Shown piece after piece: positions 14,419 to 22,772 of a stretch of 32,042 bases of DNA (position 1 is the stretch's first letter; each line of letters begins with the position of its first letter). Under the pieces are notes generated by a model. The model worked only from the letters and a program-made list of their open reading frames with translations. It did no database searches and was not told the DNA's origin. The DNA is from an uncultured Halomonas sp. (lineage in GTDB: Bacteria > Pseudomonadota > Gammaproteobacteria > Pseudomonadales > Halomonadaceae). The stretch covers positions 1 through 32,042 of the forward strand of contig NZ_CANLFS010000029.1 of assembly GCF_947490095.1 (NCBI RefSeq), written 5' to 3'. Made by a program: the position numbers and the translations under genes.

Positions 14419-16260
14419 ATGAACACGACACACGCGACGCGTGGCCTGGCGACCTTCGCGCTGGCCACACTCCCCCTGGCCGTGCAGGCCGCAGAGCCTC
14501 AGGCCGCCGACACCGGCGAGCCTCAGGCGCTCAACCCCATGGTGGTAACGGCGGCCCTGGCGCCGCGCACCGCCGATGAAAGCCTCTCCTCGGTGACGTT
14601 GCTGGATGAGGCCACCCTGCGCCGTCAGGATCCCACCAGCCTGACCGATCTGTTTCGCGGCCAGCCGGGGGTGGACGTTAACACCAACGGCAGCTTCGGC
14701 AAGGTCAGTAGCGTCTCCATTCGGGGCACGTCCAGCAGTCAAAGCCTGCTGATGATCGATGGAATCCGCTTGCGTTCAGCCACGCTGGGTGGGGCCTCCT
14801 GGCAATTTCTCGATCCGCGCATGTTCGAGCGTGCCGAGATCGTGCGCGGCCCCCGCGGCAGCCTCTATGGCGCCGATGCCATGGGGGGCGTGGTCCAGCT
14901 GTTTACGCCGGAAGGTGAGCAGGGCGAGCCGACACCGCGGATCTCCTTCGGCGGCGGCTCCTTCGATACCCAACGCTATAGCGCCAGCCTCTCGGGTGCC
15001 GAGGGCGGCACGCGTTATTACTTTGCCGCCAGCCGCTTCGATACCGAGGGCGTGCCGGTTCGTCGCGGTGGAGAGGATATGGGATATGATAATACCAGTG
15101 CCCTGGTGCGGCTCTCCCATACCTTCGATAACAGTGCCGAGGTGGGGTTGATGGCACTGCGAGCGCGTGGGAGCACCGAATATGATGCCAGTGGTTCGCT
15201 TGCCACGACGGATTTCGTGCAGCAGGTAGCCGGCGTCTACGCAGAGCTGCCCATTACCGGGAACTGGCGTAGCCGTCTGACGCTCAGCGAAGCGCGTGAT
15301 GAAAGCGACGAGCATTTTTATAATGCTGTTTACGATACACAGACCCGGACGGTGCGTTGGGAAAACACGCTGAGTGCCGGGGTGCATGAGCTCATTCTGG
15401 GAGCCGAGTACTCCAACGATAGTGTTGCGGGTAGCGACACGGGATTCGGCTCATATGCTGAGGAGGATCGCGATAACAAGGCGGTCTTTTCCCAGGCACT
15501 GCTGGATTTTTCGCCTGTGGCGGTTCAGGCGAGTCTACGCTACGACGATAACGAGGCCTATGGCGATGAGGTGACCGGTAGCCTGGCACTGGGTTATGAA
15601 CTGGATACATACCATACCCTGCGCACCAGCTATGGTACGGCCTTCCATGCACCAACATTTAACCAGCTATATTATCCGGGGTTCGGCACTCCTGACCTGG
15701 AGGCTGAAACCTCGGACACGCTTGAGTTTGGCATACGCGGTGGATACACCCATTGGTTCTGGGACGCGTCGATCTATCAGACCGATATCGACAACCTGAT
15801 TTCCTGGCAGGTGGGTGGGAAAACCGAAAATATACCCACTACGCGCATTCGCGGCGTCGAGTTGGCTGCCGGTGCCGAGGTTAACGACTGGACCCTGGCG
15901 GCGTCTCTCACCTATACCGACCCCGAGAATCGCAGTGGAGAAAATGCGGGTAAGCGTACTCAGAACCGCGCCAGCCAGAGCCTGCGTTTCGACGTCGACC
16001 GGGAGCTGGGCGACTGGTCTCTGGGCGGTTCCTGGATCGCCCAGAACCATCGCTATAACGACGCCGCCAATCAGGAGCGCCTGCCAGGTTACGGTATTGT
16101 CAACCTGCGTGCCGGTTGGGCGTTTGCCCCGATGTGGTCGGCTCGTGTGACCGTCGAAAACGCCCTGGACAAGGAGTACGCCACGGCCAGGTTCTTCGAT
16201 GGAGATGACTACATCAACGCCGGCCGTGCGGCCTTCCTGAGCGTGCACTTCGGGCCGTGA
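14419..16260 (+). CDS. btuB: TonB-dependent vitamin B12 receptor, BtuB-like
   Basis: A 613-residue outer-membrane receptor, about the length of E. coli BtuB. A signal peptide ends near residue 24 (AVQA), followed by the TonB box NPMVVTA (39-45). The plug domain holds SSVSIRGTSSSQSLLMIDG and the conserved ERAEIVRGPRGSLYGADAMG. A beta-barrel of alternating strands follows and ends HFGP, two residues past the usual final aromatic. The ATG at 14419 is preferred because the signal peptide begins there and the leader upstream is the riboswitch. The stop overlaps the GTG start of btuF. Cobalamin as substrate is inferred from the riboswitch and the btuFCD genes downstream. Confidence 0.94.
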   Translation: MNTTHATRGLATFALATLPLAVQAAEPQAADTGEPQALNPMVVTAALAPRTADESLSSVTLLDEATLRRQDPTSLTDLFRGQPGVDVNTNGSFGKVSSVSIRGTSSSQSLLMIDGIRLRSATLGGASWQFLDPRMFERAEIVRGPRGSLYGADAMGGVVQLFTPEGEQGEPTPRISFGGGSFDTQRYSASLSGAEGGTRYYFAASRFDTEGVPVRRGGEDMGYDNTSALVRLSHTFDNSAEVGLMALRARGSTEYDASGSLATTDFVQQVAGVYAELPITGNWRSRLTLSEARDESDEHFYNAVYDTQTRTVRWENTLSAGVHELILGAEYSNDSVAGSDTGFGSYAEEDRDNKAVFSQALLDFSPVAVQASLRYDDNEAYGDEVTGSLALGYELDTYHTLRTSYGTAFHAPTFNQLYYPGFGTPDLEAETSDTLEFGIRGGYTHWFWDASIYQTDIDNLISWQVGGKTENIPTTRIRGVELAAGAEVNDWTLAASLTYTDPENRSGENAGKRTQNRASQSLRFDVDRELGDWSLGGSWIAQNHRYNDAANQERLPGYGIVNLRAGWAFAPMWSARVTVENALDKEYATARFFDGDDYINAGRAAFLSVHFGP

Positions 16261-17168
16261 TCACGCGACGGCTTTCTCGGCTATTGCTGGCCGGCCTTGC
16301 GCTGCTGCCTCTGGCGGCGGCTCAGGCCCGGGCCGACATATGCGCGGTCGATGCCCTGGATCGCGAGGTATGCCTGGAAAGGCCCGCCTCGCGCATCGCC
16401 GCGCTGTCACCGGGTGCCACCGAGCTCGCCTTCGCCGCCGGGGCGGGAGAGCGGGTGGTGGCGGCGGTCGAGTACAGCGACTATCCGCCTGAGGCCCAGG
16501 ATATTCCGCGAGTCGGCAGTCATGGCCGCCTCGATCTGGAGCGCCTGCTGGCGCTCGACCCTGACCTGGTGATTGGCTGGGTCACCGGCAATCCCGCCGA
16601 GCAGCTCGAGCGCCTGGAGGCGCTGGGCATGGCGGTGTTCTATATCGAGCCGCGTACCTTTGCCGAAATAGGCATCACGATCGAGCAGTTGGCACGCTTC
16701 GCCGATACCCGGGAAACGGGGGAGGCAAAGGCCGAGCGTTTCCGCCAGGAAATGGCGGCGCTGGCCGAGCGCCATGCCCGGGCCGAGCCGGTCTCGGTCT
16801 TCTACCAGGTCTGGGACGAGCCGCTGATGACCATCAACGACCGGCACTGGATCGGCCAGGTACTGCGGCTATGCGGGGGCATCAATGTCTTCGGTGAGCT
16901 CGAGCGCCTGGCGCCGCGCCTCGACGAGGAGGCGCTGCTGGCGGCGAATCCCGAGGTGATCCTCGCCGGTGGCAGGGGGGAGGACAATCGCGACTGGCTG
17001 GAACACTGGCGTGGCTATCCGTCTCTCACCGCCGTTGCCAAGGACAACCTCTTCTTCGTGCCGCCGTCGCTGATTCAGCGGCCGACGCCGCGGCTGCTGG
17101 AGGGCACCGGTGTGGTCTGCAAACGGCTCGACCAGGCCCGGGAGCGGCGTGGGGAGAGGCCCGGATGA
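16257..17168 (+). CDS. btuF: Cobalamin ABC transporter, periplasmic binding protein
   Basis: A 303-residue class III (FecB/BtuF) binding protein that carries corrinoid from BtuB to the BtuCD importer. The N-terminus MITRRLSRLLLAGLALL with AQARA at 22-26 is a signal peptide. The fold begins with RIAALSPGATELAFAAGAG, and LDLERLLALDPDLVIGW and NPEVILAGG are typical of the family. The start is GTG 16257, overlapping the btuB stop as GTGA; no later start would keep the signal peptide. The stop overlaps the btuC ATG (ATGA). Two cysteines (C29 and C38 by count) near the mature N-terminus might form a disulfide. Confidence 0.92.
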   Translation: MITRRLSRLLLAGLALLPLAAAQARADICAVDALDREVCLERPASRIAALSPGATELAFAAGAGERVVAAVEYSDYPPEAQDIPRVGSHGRLDLERLLALDPDLVIGWVTGNPAEQLERLEALGMAVFYIEPRTFAEIGITIEQLARFADTRETGEAKAERFRQEMAALAERHARAEPVSVFYQVWDEPLMTINDRHWIGQVLRLCGGINVFGELERLAPRLDEEALLAANPEVILAGGRGEDNRDWLEHWRGYPSLTAVAKDNLFFVPPSLIQRPTPRLLEGTGVVCKRLDQARERRGERPG

Positions 17169-18133
17169 TCGCGCTGCTTCGCCCCCTGGGCCTGTTGTCA
17201 CTCGCCGCCCTGGCGGCCCTGGTGCTGTCCGTGGCGCTGGGTAGCGTGACGCTTGCGCCCGGCGAGATCCTGGCCGCCCTGGGTGGTGTGGGCGAAGGCC
17301 TCTCGCGTACCCTGATCCTCGAGCTGCGACTGCCGCGCTCGCTCGCCGCCTTCGCGGTGGGCGGGCTGCTCGCCGTGGCCGGGGCACTGATGCAGGTACT
17401 GCTGCGCAACCCCCTGGCTGACCCCTATGTGCTGGGTCTCTCCGGCGGGGCCGCGGTGGGGGCACTGATGGCCATGCTGGCGGGCGTCGGGGGGCTGATG
17501 GTCTCCGGCTCCGCCTTCGTGGGGGCCCTGGTGTCGACCCTGCTGGTGTTCGGGCTGGCCCACGGGCGCGGCGGCTGGACGCCCTCGCGGTTGCTGCTGA
17601 CCGGCGTGGTGGTGGCGGCCGGCTGGGGAGCGGTGATCACCCTGATGCTGTCAGTCAGCCCCGTCGAGCGCCTGCCCGGCATGCTTTACTGGTTGATGGG
17701 GGATCTCGCCCATGCCGGCACGCCCTGGCCGCTGTTGGCGCTGCTGTTGGGGGCCTGTCTGCTGGTGGTGCCTCTGGGGCGCCACCTCAATGTACTGGCG
17801 CGGGGGTCGCTGCAGGCCGCCGCCCTGGGTGTCGCGGTGCGACGCCTGGAATGGGGGCTCTATCTGGCCGCCAGCCTGCTGACCGCGGCGGCGGTGACCG
17901 GTGCGGGCAGCATCGGCTTCGTGGGCCTGGTGGTGCCGCATATGCTGCGCCTGGCGCTGGGCAACGATCAGCGCCTGATCCTGCCGGCCTGCGCGCTGGC
18001 CGGGGGCACCCTGTTGGTAGTCGCCGATACGTTGGCCCGCACGGTGATCGCGCCGGAACAGTTGCCGGTGGGGGTGATCACCGCACTGCTCGGTGTGCCG
18101 ACCTTCCTTTACCTGCTCTATCGGGAGTCCTGA
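17165..18133 (+). CDS. btuC: Cobalamin ABC transporter, permease
   Basis: A 322-residue FecCD-family permease with about ten membrane helices. Family marks are ELRLPRSLAAFAVGGLLAVAGALMQ in the first third (about 48-72), NPLADPYVLGLSGGAAVGAL, and near the end GSIGFVGLVVPHMLRL and TLARTVIAPEQLPVGVITA. It forms the channel through the inner membrane for corrinoids delivered by BtuF. The ATG (17165) overlaps the btuF stop and the TGA (18131-18133) overlaps the btuD ATG. No membrane segment appears missing. Confidence 0.94.
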   Translation: MIALLRPLGLLSLAALAALVLSVALGSVTLAPGEILAALGGVGEGLSRTLILELRLPRSLAAFAVGGLLAVAGALMQVLLRNPLADPYVLGLSGGAAVGALMAMLAGVGGLMVSGSAFVGALVSTLLVFGLAHGRGGWTPSRLLLTGVVVAAGWGAVITLMLSVSPVERLPGMLYWLMGDLAHAGTPWPLLALLLGACLLVVPLGRHLNVLARGSLQAAALGVAVRRLEWGLYLAASLLTAAAVTGAGSIGFVGLVVPHMLRLALGNDQRLILPACALAGGTLLVVADTLARTVIAPEQLPVGVITALLGVPTFLYLLYRES

Positions 18134-18915
18134 TGATCGACCATGCGACGCCGCCTCTGGTAGCCCGCCATCTGGTGATCGATGTGCCGGGGCGCGCGGA
18201 TGGCCGGGTCCTCAACGTTGCGGTCGAGTCGGGACAGGTCTGGGGCGTGCTGGGCCCCAACGGGGCCGGCAAGACCACACTGCTGCATACCCTGGCGGGG
18301 CTGCGACCGCCACGGGCAGGCGCGGTATGTCTGGGCGAGGCATCGCTTGCCTCGCTGCGTCGACGCGATGTGGCGAGACGCCTGGGGCTGATCTTTCAGG
18401 AACGCCACGATGGCTTTCCCGCCACGGTGCTCGAGACGGCGCTGATCGGCCGCCATCCCTGGCTTTCTGCCTGGCAGATGGAGGACAGCGAGGACCGGCG
18501 CCTGGCCGAGGCGGCGCTCGAGCGGCTCGATGTGGCGCATCTGGCCGGGCGCCTGGTGAGCACGCTTTCCGGCGGCGAGCGCCAGCGGCTGGCCATTGCC
18601 ACGGTGCTGACCCAGGCACCGGCGATCTGGCTCGCCGACGAGCCTACCAACCACCTGGACCTGCACCATCAGGCGTCGGTGATGGCGCTGCTCGCCGAGC
18701 AGGCCAGAGAGGGGCGGGCGGTGATGATGTGTCTGCATGATCTTAACCTGGCCGCACGCTGGTGCGACCACCTGTTGCTGCTCTATCCCGATGGCGAGGC
18801 GTGCTGGGGACCGGCCCGGGACATGCTGATGCCCGAGGCGATGGAGCGTCTCTACGGTCAGCGCCTGGTCACCGCCTGGGTCGACGGTGCGCCGGTATTC
18901 GTGCCGGCGCGTTGA
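18133..18915 (+). CDS. btuD: Cobalamin ABC transporter, ATP-binding protein
   Basis: A 260-residue ABC ATPase that powers BtuC. All nucleotide motifs are present: Walker A GPNGAGKTT (41-49), Q-loop Q89 in LIFQERH, signature LSGGERQRLAIA (145-156), Walker B AIWLADEPTNHLD with E170, and switch H202 in CLHDLN. The start is ATG 18133, overlapping the btuC stop as TGATG. It closes the btuB-F-C-D unit. The next gene is convergent after 41 bases, in which no strong terminator is visible. Confidence 0.95.
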   Translation: MIDHATPPLVARHLVIDVPGRADGRVLNVAVESGQVWGVLGPNGAGKTTLLHTLAGLRPPRAGAVCLGEASLASLRRRDVARRLGLIFQERHDGFPATVLETALIGRHPWLSAWQMEDSEDRRLAEAALERLDVAHLAGRLVSTLSGGERQRLAIATVLTQAPAIWLADEPTNHLDLHHQASVMALLAEQAREGRAVMMCLHDLNLAARWCDHLLLLYPDGEACWGPARDMLMPEAMERLYGQRLVTAWVDGAPVFVPAR

Positions 18916-18956
18916 TCGGTTGGCATTGAGATTGGCGTTGGCACCGAGATGCCTCG

Positions 18957-19943
18957 TTACAGCGTGACCCTGTCGATAAAGCGGCGGAAGTACATTTCGA
19001 CTCGCAGGGTGAGCGCCCAGCGGGGTTCGCGGTCGACATCGCGAGGGAAGTGCAGGGCCGGTGCGACGTCCAGGAAGGTAAAGCCCTTGTGGATATCGCG
19101 CCGGAAGCGCAGCTGCAGATAGCTATCCTCGATGGTGGTGTGGGAGAGGCTCTCGCCCAGTACCGCGGCGGAGTAGCGCAGCACGCTGCGACTGTTGATG
19201 CGCTGGTTGAGTTCGGCGACCTGGCGGAACTCCAGGGTGTCGACCTCTTCACGCCACTGGGCGTTGCTGATGAAGCGCAGGTGACGCTTCTCGTCCACCG
19301 GCCGGCCGAGATCCCAGCGGGTACGCGCGGAAAAACCGTCCTCGTTGAACCAGGAAACGCGATTGTCGCTATGCAGTTTCCAGGGGCCGTCATCCAGGGT
19401 CCATAGCCGCTGGGTGCTGAGGCGCGCATAGGGGTCGAGGGGCAGGCGGACCTTGATGCCGGCACCCAGCTCGGTATCCCACTCTCGGGTCCTGTCGCCA
19501 CTTCCCAGGTGACGCAGCCCGACCAATACGTCCTCGATGCTGTTGCCCCGGTCATCGGCCAGCGATGACTCCTGTTCGTCGAGCGTGCCGCGTGTCTCGT
19601 CCGGCTCGCTCTCGATGACCAGACGCAGGCGCTCCTCGGTGGTCGGCAGGTCGAGGCGGAAGCGGACCCCCAGGTCCTGGTCAAACTCTTCCCCCTCTTT
19701 CCAGGCGAGCTCCTGGCTGATGCGCAGATAGGAGTCGGAGTCCACCGTCAGGGCGTCGGTGGTCCCGAAGAATCCATCGATGCTGCGCGAGGTGCCATCC
19801 ACCCAATCGGTCATGGTGGCATGGAAGGGGCCAATCCGTTTCTCTGCCCACTCCGGCAGATCGCTATCATCGCTGGGTGCCGGGGTGTCTGCATGAGCGG
19901 CAAGGCTCAGGAAAGCCGTCAGAGCGATCAGCGCCTTCTTCAT
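18957..19943 (-). CDS. Exported protein of unknown function, probably outer-membrane barrel
   Basis: A 328-residue protein with a clear signal peptide (MKKALIALTAFLSLAAHA, cleavage after residue 18). The mature part has many short amphipathic strands with alternating polar and aromatic residues and arginine-rich turns, for example LGVRFRLDLP and LTLRVEMYFRRF. It has no hydrophobic helices, which fits a transmembrane beta-barrel of roughly 12-14 strands, though it ends in VTL rather than F. ATG 19943 is chosen because the signal peptide begins there; an ATG further upstream adds ten residues before it. It is followed on the same strand by bioA upstream and converges on btuD. I do not recognise a named family and cannot say whether it takes part in cobalamin uptake. 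Confidence 0.68.
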   Translation of the reverse strand: MKKALIALTAFLSLAAHADTPAPSDDSDLPEWAEKRIGPFHATMTDWVDGTSRSIDGFFGTTDALTVDSDSYLRISQELAWKEGEEFDQDLGVRFRLDLPTTEERLRLVIESEPDETRGTLDEQESSLADDRGNSIEDVLVGLRHLGSGDRTREWDTELGAGIKVRLPLDPYARLSTQRLWTLDDGPWKLHSDNRVSWFNEDGFSARTRWDLGRPVDEKRHLRFISNAQWREEVDTLEFRQVAELNQRINSRSVLRYSAAVLGESLSHTTIEDSYLQLRFRRDIHKGFTFLDVAPALHFPRDVDREPRWALTLRVEMYFRRFIDRVTL

Positions 19944-19980
19944 CTTGATGGTCTCGTGTTGTTTTCGTTGCACACAGAGT

Positions 19981-21249
19981 CTATCGAAACCAGCCCTTCA
20001 TGACCTCGGTAATCTGCCGAATTTGTGCCTCCGAGGTGACATAGGCGGGCATGGTGTAGAGCCAACGGCCGATGGGGCGCAGCCAGATGCCCTGTTCCCG
20101 CGCCCAGTCTGCCACACCATCCAGGGTGGATGCGTCATGGGTTTCAATCACCGCGGTGGCGCCCAGCACGCGTACATCCGCTACCGCCGGATGCTCGGTC
20201 AGTCGCTCGTCTTCGAGCAGTTCCCGGCGCAGTACCTCGCTGAGAACGGCGATGCGCCCCAGGTAGTCCTCCTCTTCAAACACCGCCAGGCTCTCCAGCG
20301 CTACCGCGCAGGCCAGCGGATTGCCCATGAAGGTGGGGCCATGCATGAAGGCATGCTCAGGCGAGTCGCCCACGAAGGCGTCATGCACCCGGGTGGTGGC
20401 GAGTGTCGCCGCGTGTCCCAGATAGCCTCCCGTGAGCCCCTTGGAGAGCACCATCATGTCCGGGGTGACATCGGCGTGGTCGGCGGCGAACATGCGGCCG
20501 GTGCGTCCGAAGCCCGTGGCCACCTCGTCGAATACCAGCAGTACATCGAACTCGTCGCACAGTGCCCGGGCCCCGCGCAGATAGTGAGGCGACGTCATGT
20601 TCAGCCCCCCCGCGGCCTGCAGCAGCGGCTCGACCAGGAGGGCCGCGATCTCCTCGTGATGGCGCTCCAGTACCTTGCGCAGATTGGCCAGGTCCGCCGC
20701 TACCGCGTCGGGGCCGGCATCGAAGGGGGCCGTTGGCGCCGGGGCGAAGTGGTGGCGGGGGAGGTAGCCGGCGAACAGGGAGTGCATGCCTTCTTCGGGG
20801 TCGCACACCGCCATGCAGCCGGCGGTGTCGCCGTGGTAGGCCTTCATTAGTGACAGCATGCGGTGCTTGCGGTTCTTGCCGCGAAGCTGGTGGAACTGTA
20901 CGGCCATCTTCATGGCCACTTCCATGCCCACCGAGCCGCTGTCGGAGAAGAACACATGGTTGAGGCCCGGTGGCGTGATGCGCACCAGCTCGCGGGCCAG
21001 GCGGTCGGCGGGATCATGGGTCAGGCCGCCGAGCATGACATGACAGAGCGTGTCGGCCTGCTGCTGGATGGCGCCTACCAGCCGCGGATGGCGATAGCCA
21101 TGGATCATGCACCACCAGGAGCAGGTGGCGTCGAGCAGGGTCTCGCCACTCTCCAGCCGGAAGCTCGGACCTTCGCCGCCGACTACCTTGGGTGCCGGTT
21201 GCTGAGTCTTGAGATGAGCGTAGGGGTGCCAAACGGGGGATGAAGACAT
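19981..21249 (-). CDS. bioA: Adenosylmethionine-8-amino-7-oxononanoate aminotransferase
   Basis: BioA converts 8-amino-7-oxononanoate to 7,8-diaminopelargonate with S-adenosylmethionine as amino donor and pyridoxal phosphate as cofactor. The 422-residue protein has the BioA start VWHPYAHLKTQ, the CSWWCMIHGYRHP loop, the SDSGSVGMEVAMKMA cofactor loop, D241 in VFDEVATGFGRTG and the Schiff-base lysine K270 in LSKGLTGGYLG. ATG 21249 is preferred over the TTG three bases earlier because AGGA lies six bases before it. Unlike the other bio genes it stands alone, separated from bioD by a tRNA and an HNH gene. It has its own BirA-type operator about 50 bases upstream. Confidence 0.95.
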   Translation of the reverse strand: MSSSPVWHPYAHLKTQQPAPKVVGGEGPSFRLESGETLLDATCSWWCMIHGYRHPRLVGAIQQQADTLCHVMLGGLTHDPADRLARELVRITPPGLNHVFFSDSGSVGMEVAMKMAVQFHQLRGKNRKHRMLSLMKAYHGDTAGCMAVCDPEEGMHSLFAGYLPRHHFAPAPTAPFDAGPDAVAADLANLRKVLERHHEEIAALLVEPLLQAAGGLNMTSPHYLRGARALCDEFDVLLVFDEVATGFGRTGRMFAADHADVTPDMMVLSKGLTGGYLGHAATLATTRVHDAFVGDSPEHAFMHGPTFMGNPLACAVALESLAVFEEEDYLGRIAVLSEVLRRELLEDERLTEHPAVADVRVLGATAVIETHDASTLDGVADWAREQGIWLRPIGRWLYTMPAYVTSEAQIRQITEVMKGWFR

Positions 21250-21296
21250 CAAGATTCCTGTTGGGGCGTGGAATGTTGGGACGCGGAAAGAAGACT

Positions 21297-21329
21297 ATTG
21301 TAAACCTTGATGAAGGTAAATGTTTACTG
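21297..21329 (-). promoter_or_regulatory. BirA-type operator and -10 box of bioA
   Basis: TTGTAAACC (21298-21306) matches the BirA half-site consensus perfectly. After 14 bases TGTTTACTG (21321-21329) matches the opposite half GGTTTACAA at six of nine positions. On the minus strand TACAAT (21302-21297), a near-consensus -10 box, overlaps the left half, so repressor binding would block the bioA promoter. The site is 48-80 bases before the bioA ATG. Confidence 0.75.
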
Positions 21330-21436
21330 TGGTTTGGGGATGTCTTTTCCTGGCGGTGGTATGGGTCGATCGCTCTTGCGGTCCTGGGCGTTCGCTGGCA
21401 ATATACGGCTCCTGCAGAGGTGGCCAACCCTCGAAT

Positions 21437-21521
21437 GCGTCGGTGGTGGAATTGGTAGACACGCGAGGTTTAGGTCCTCGTGCCTTCGGGTGTGTGGGTT
21501 CGAGTCCCACCCGACGCACCA
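21437..21521 (+). tRNA. tRNA-Leu (anticodon UAG)
   Basis: An 85-base class II tRNA with encoded CCA. The acceptor stem GCGTCGG (21437-21443) pairs with CCGACGC (21511-21517), followed by ACCA. The anticodon stem CGAGG/CCTCG encloses the loop TTTAGGT, giving anticodon UAG, which reads CUA and related leucine codons. A long variable arm (TGCCTTCGGGTGT) and the T-arm GTGGG-TTCGAGT-CCCAC are present. It is transcribed against bioA upstream and ends two bases before the stop codon of the convergent HNH gene. Confidence 0.97.
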
Positions 21522-21523
21522 TC

Positions 21524-22018
21524 TCAGCTCTTGCTTTTGCCCCATGTCCTGGTTTGTTGATGGCAGTTGGGGCATAGAAAGCGCAGATTTTCCCTTCTAT
21601 TGTCGTTATTGACTCCATTGATATGGTCAATGTGAAGTGTCAGCGGACGCTCCATCCAGAAGGGTGGATGACCGTTTGCACAGCGGTACTCGAATCCTTC
21701 CTCAATCATCAGTCGTCGTAGCACCTTCGTCTGTGATGCCCCAGAAAAATTTTCGATGAATACATCCTCGGGCCGATAGGCGGCGCGTTGTGATTGTGCC
21801 CGAATGATTTCATTGGTGTGCTTCGTTTGGCCTGTGCGCCATCCCCTGCCCGTAAAGTGCTCCGTTGGTAGACCATGGTGTCTCACCATGGATTGGATAT
21901 GACGGTAATTCCCTCCGGTTGGTTTCAGGTCAAGCGAATGCAAAAGCTTGGCCCAGGATTTCGCGTTGGCCACGAGTGGGGCAAGTCTAACCTGTGTGTA
22001 CTTGGATTGGCGTCTCAT
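21524..22018 (-). CDS. HNH endonuclease domain protein abutting tRNA-Leu
   Basis: A 164-residue protein ending in an HNH nuclease domain. The catalytic core is HIDH (129-132), N144 in RRENLRFL and H153. The pairs around C113 and C149-x2-C152 would hold a structural zinc. The N-terminal half (LVANAKSWAKLLHSLDLKPT then TGGNYRHIQ, HFTGRGWRTG) looks like a DNA-binding helical segment often seen joined to such HNH domains in phage and mobile-element proteins. GC is clearly lower than in the bio genes on either side. The stop codon lies two bases from the 3' end of tRNA-Leu, which suggests arrival at a tRNA target site. No integrase or second attachment site is seen. Function (homing nuclease, restriction-like defence, or other) is unknown. 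Confidence 0.82.
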   Translation of the reverse strand: MRRQSKYTQVRLAPLVANAKSWAKLLHSLDLKPTGGNYRHIQSMVRHHGLPTEHFTGRGWRTGQTKHTNEIIRAQSQRAAYRPEDVFIENFSGASQTKVLRRLMIEEGFEYRCANGHPPFWMERPLTLHIDHINGVNNDNRRENLRFLCPNCHQQTRTWGKSKS

Positions 22019-22081
22019 GTATCCACCATCTTATCCGGAGATACAGTAAAGTTAGCCGTAAACTATATTTTCATCCAGTAT

Positions 22082-22771
22082 TCAGCTGTCGGGCAGTATC
22101 AAGTGATCCGCCGCGGCTATAGCCATCTCGCCGGTGGGTAGATGGGGGACGATACCCAGGCAGGGGGCATCGAGGGTGCGCTCCAGGGTCGCCAGGTTGT
22201 CACGGTAAAGGGCCTCATCCAGGCCGAATGACGAATCGACGAGGCTGCCCGCCCAGCCGGCGAGGCGCAGGCCATCGGCGCGTATGGCCTCGGCCGTCAG
22301 GCGGGCGTGGTTGATGCAGCCTAGCCGGAGGCCAACCACCAGGATCACCGGTAGCGCCAGATGCGTCGCCAGGTCGGTGAGGTCTTCCCGTTCGTTCAGT
22401 GGTACCCGCCAGCCGCCGGCGCCCTCCAGCAGCGTCAGGTCCCGGTCAAGGGCCAGCCCCTCGCGCAGGCTCTCGCTCAAGGCGTCGAGCGTCAGCGTGA
22501 TGCCGGCTTCCCGCGCGGCCAGGTGAGGCGCGATTGCCGGCGCGAAGGCATGGGGGTTGACCGTGGTGTAGGGCACCGGGGGGTGGCTGTGGGCCTGTAA
22601 GGCCAGGGCGTCCGAGTTGCGCAAGCCTGCATCGGTGGGGTCGCTGCCCGAGGCGACGGGCTTGAGGCCCAGGGTCGACAGGCCCTGGCGGCGTGCCAGG
22701 GCCAGCAGGCCGGATGTGATCAGGGTCTTGCCGGCGTCGGTGTCGGTGCCAGTAACCAGGAAGGCGGCCAT
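22082..22771 (-). CDS. bioD: Dethiobiotin synthetase
   Basis: BioD closes the ureido ring of dethiobiotin from diaminopelargonate, CO2 and ATP. The 229-residue protein has the P-loop GTDTDAGKT (8-16, K15), the KPVASG motif with the catalytic lysine at about position 37, and LLEGAGGWRVPLN in the middle, with a plausible dimer interface after it. It is the last gene of the bioB-F-H-C-D operon; its ATG follows the bioC stop by one base. A 63-base AT-rich gap then separates it from the HNH gene on the same strand. Confidence 0.95.
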   Translation of the reverse strand: MAAFLVTGTDTDAGKTLITSGLLALARRQGLSTLGLKPVASGSDPTDAGLRNSDALALQAHSHPPVPYTTVNPHAFAPAIAPHLAAREAGITLTLDALSESLREGLALDRDLTLLEGAGGWRVPLNEREDLTDLATHLALPVILVVGLRLGCINHARLTAEAIRADGLRLAGWAGSLVDSSFGLDEALYRDNLATLERTLDAPCLGIVPHLPTGEMAIAAADHLILPDS

Positions 22772-22772
22772 A

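Noticed and set aside
22019..22081. LexA-type SOS box before the HNH gene
   Set aside because: On the minus strand CTGT is present but the matching ACAG at the required distance is not.
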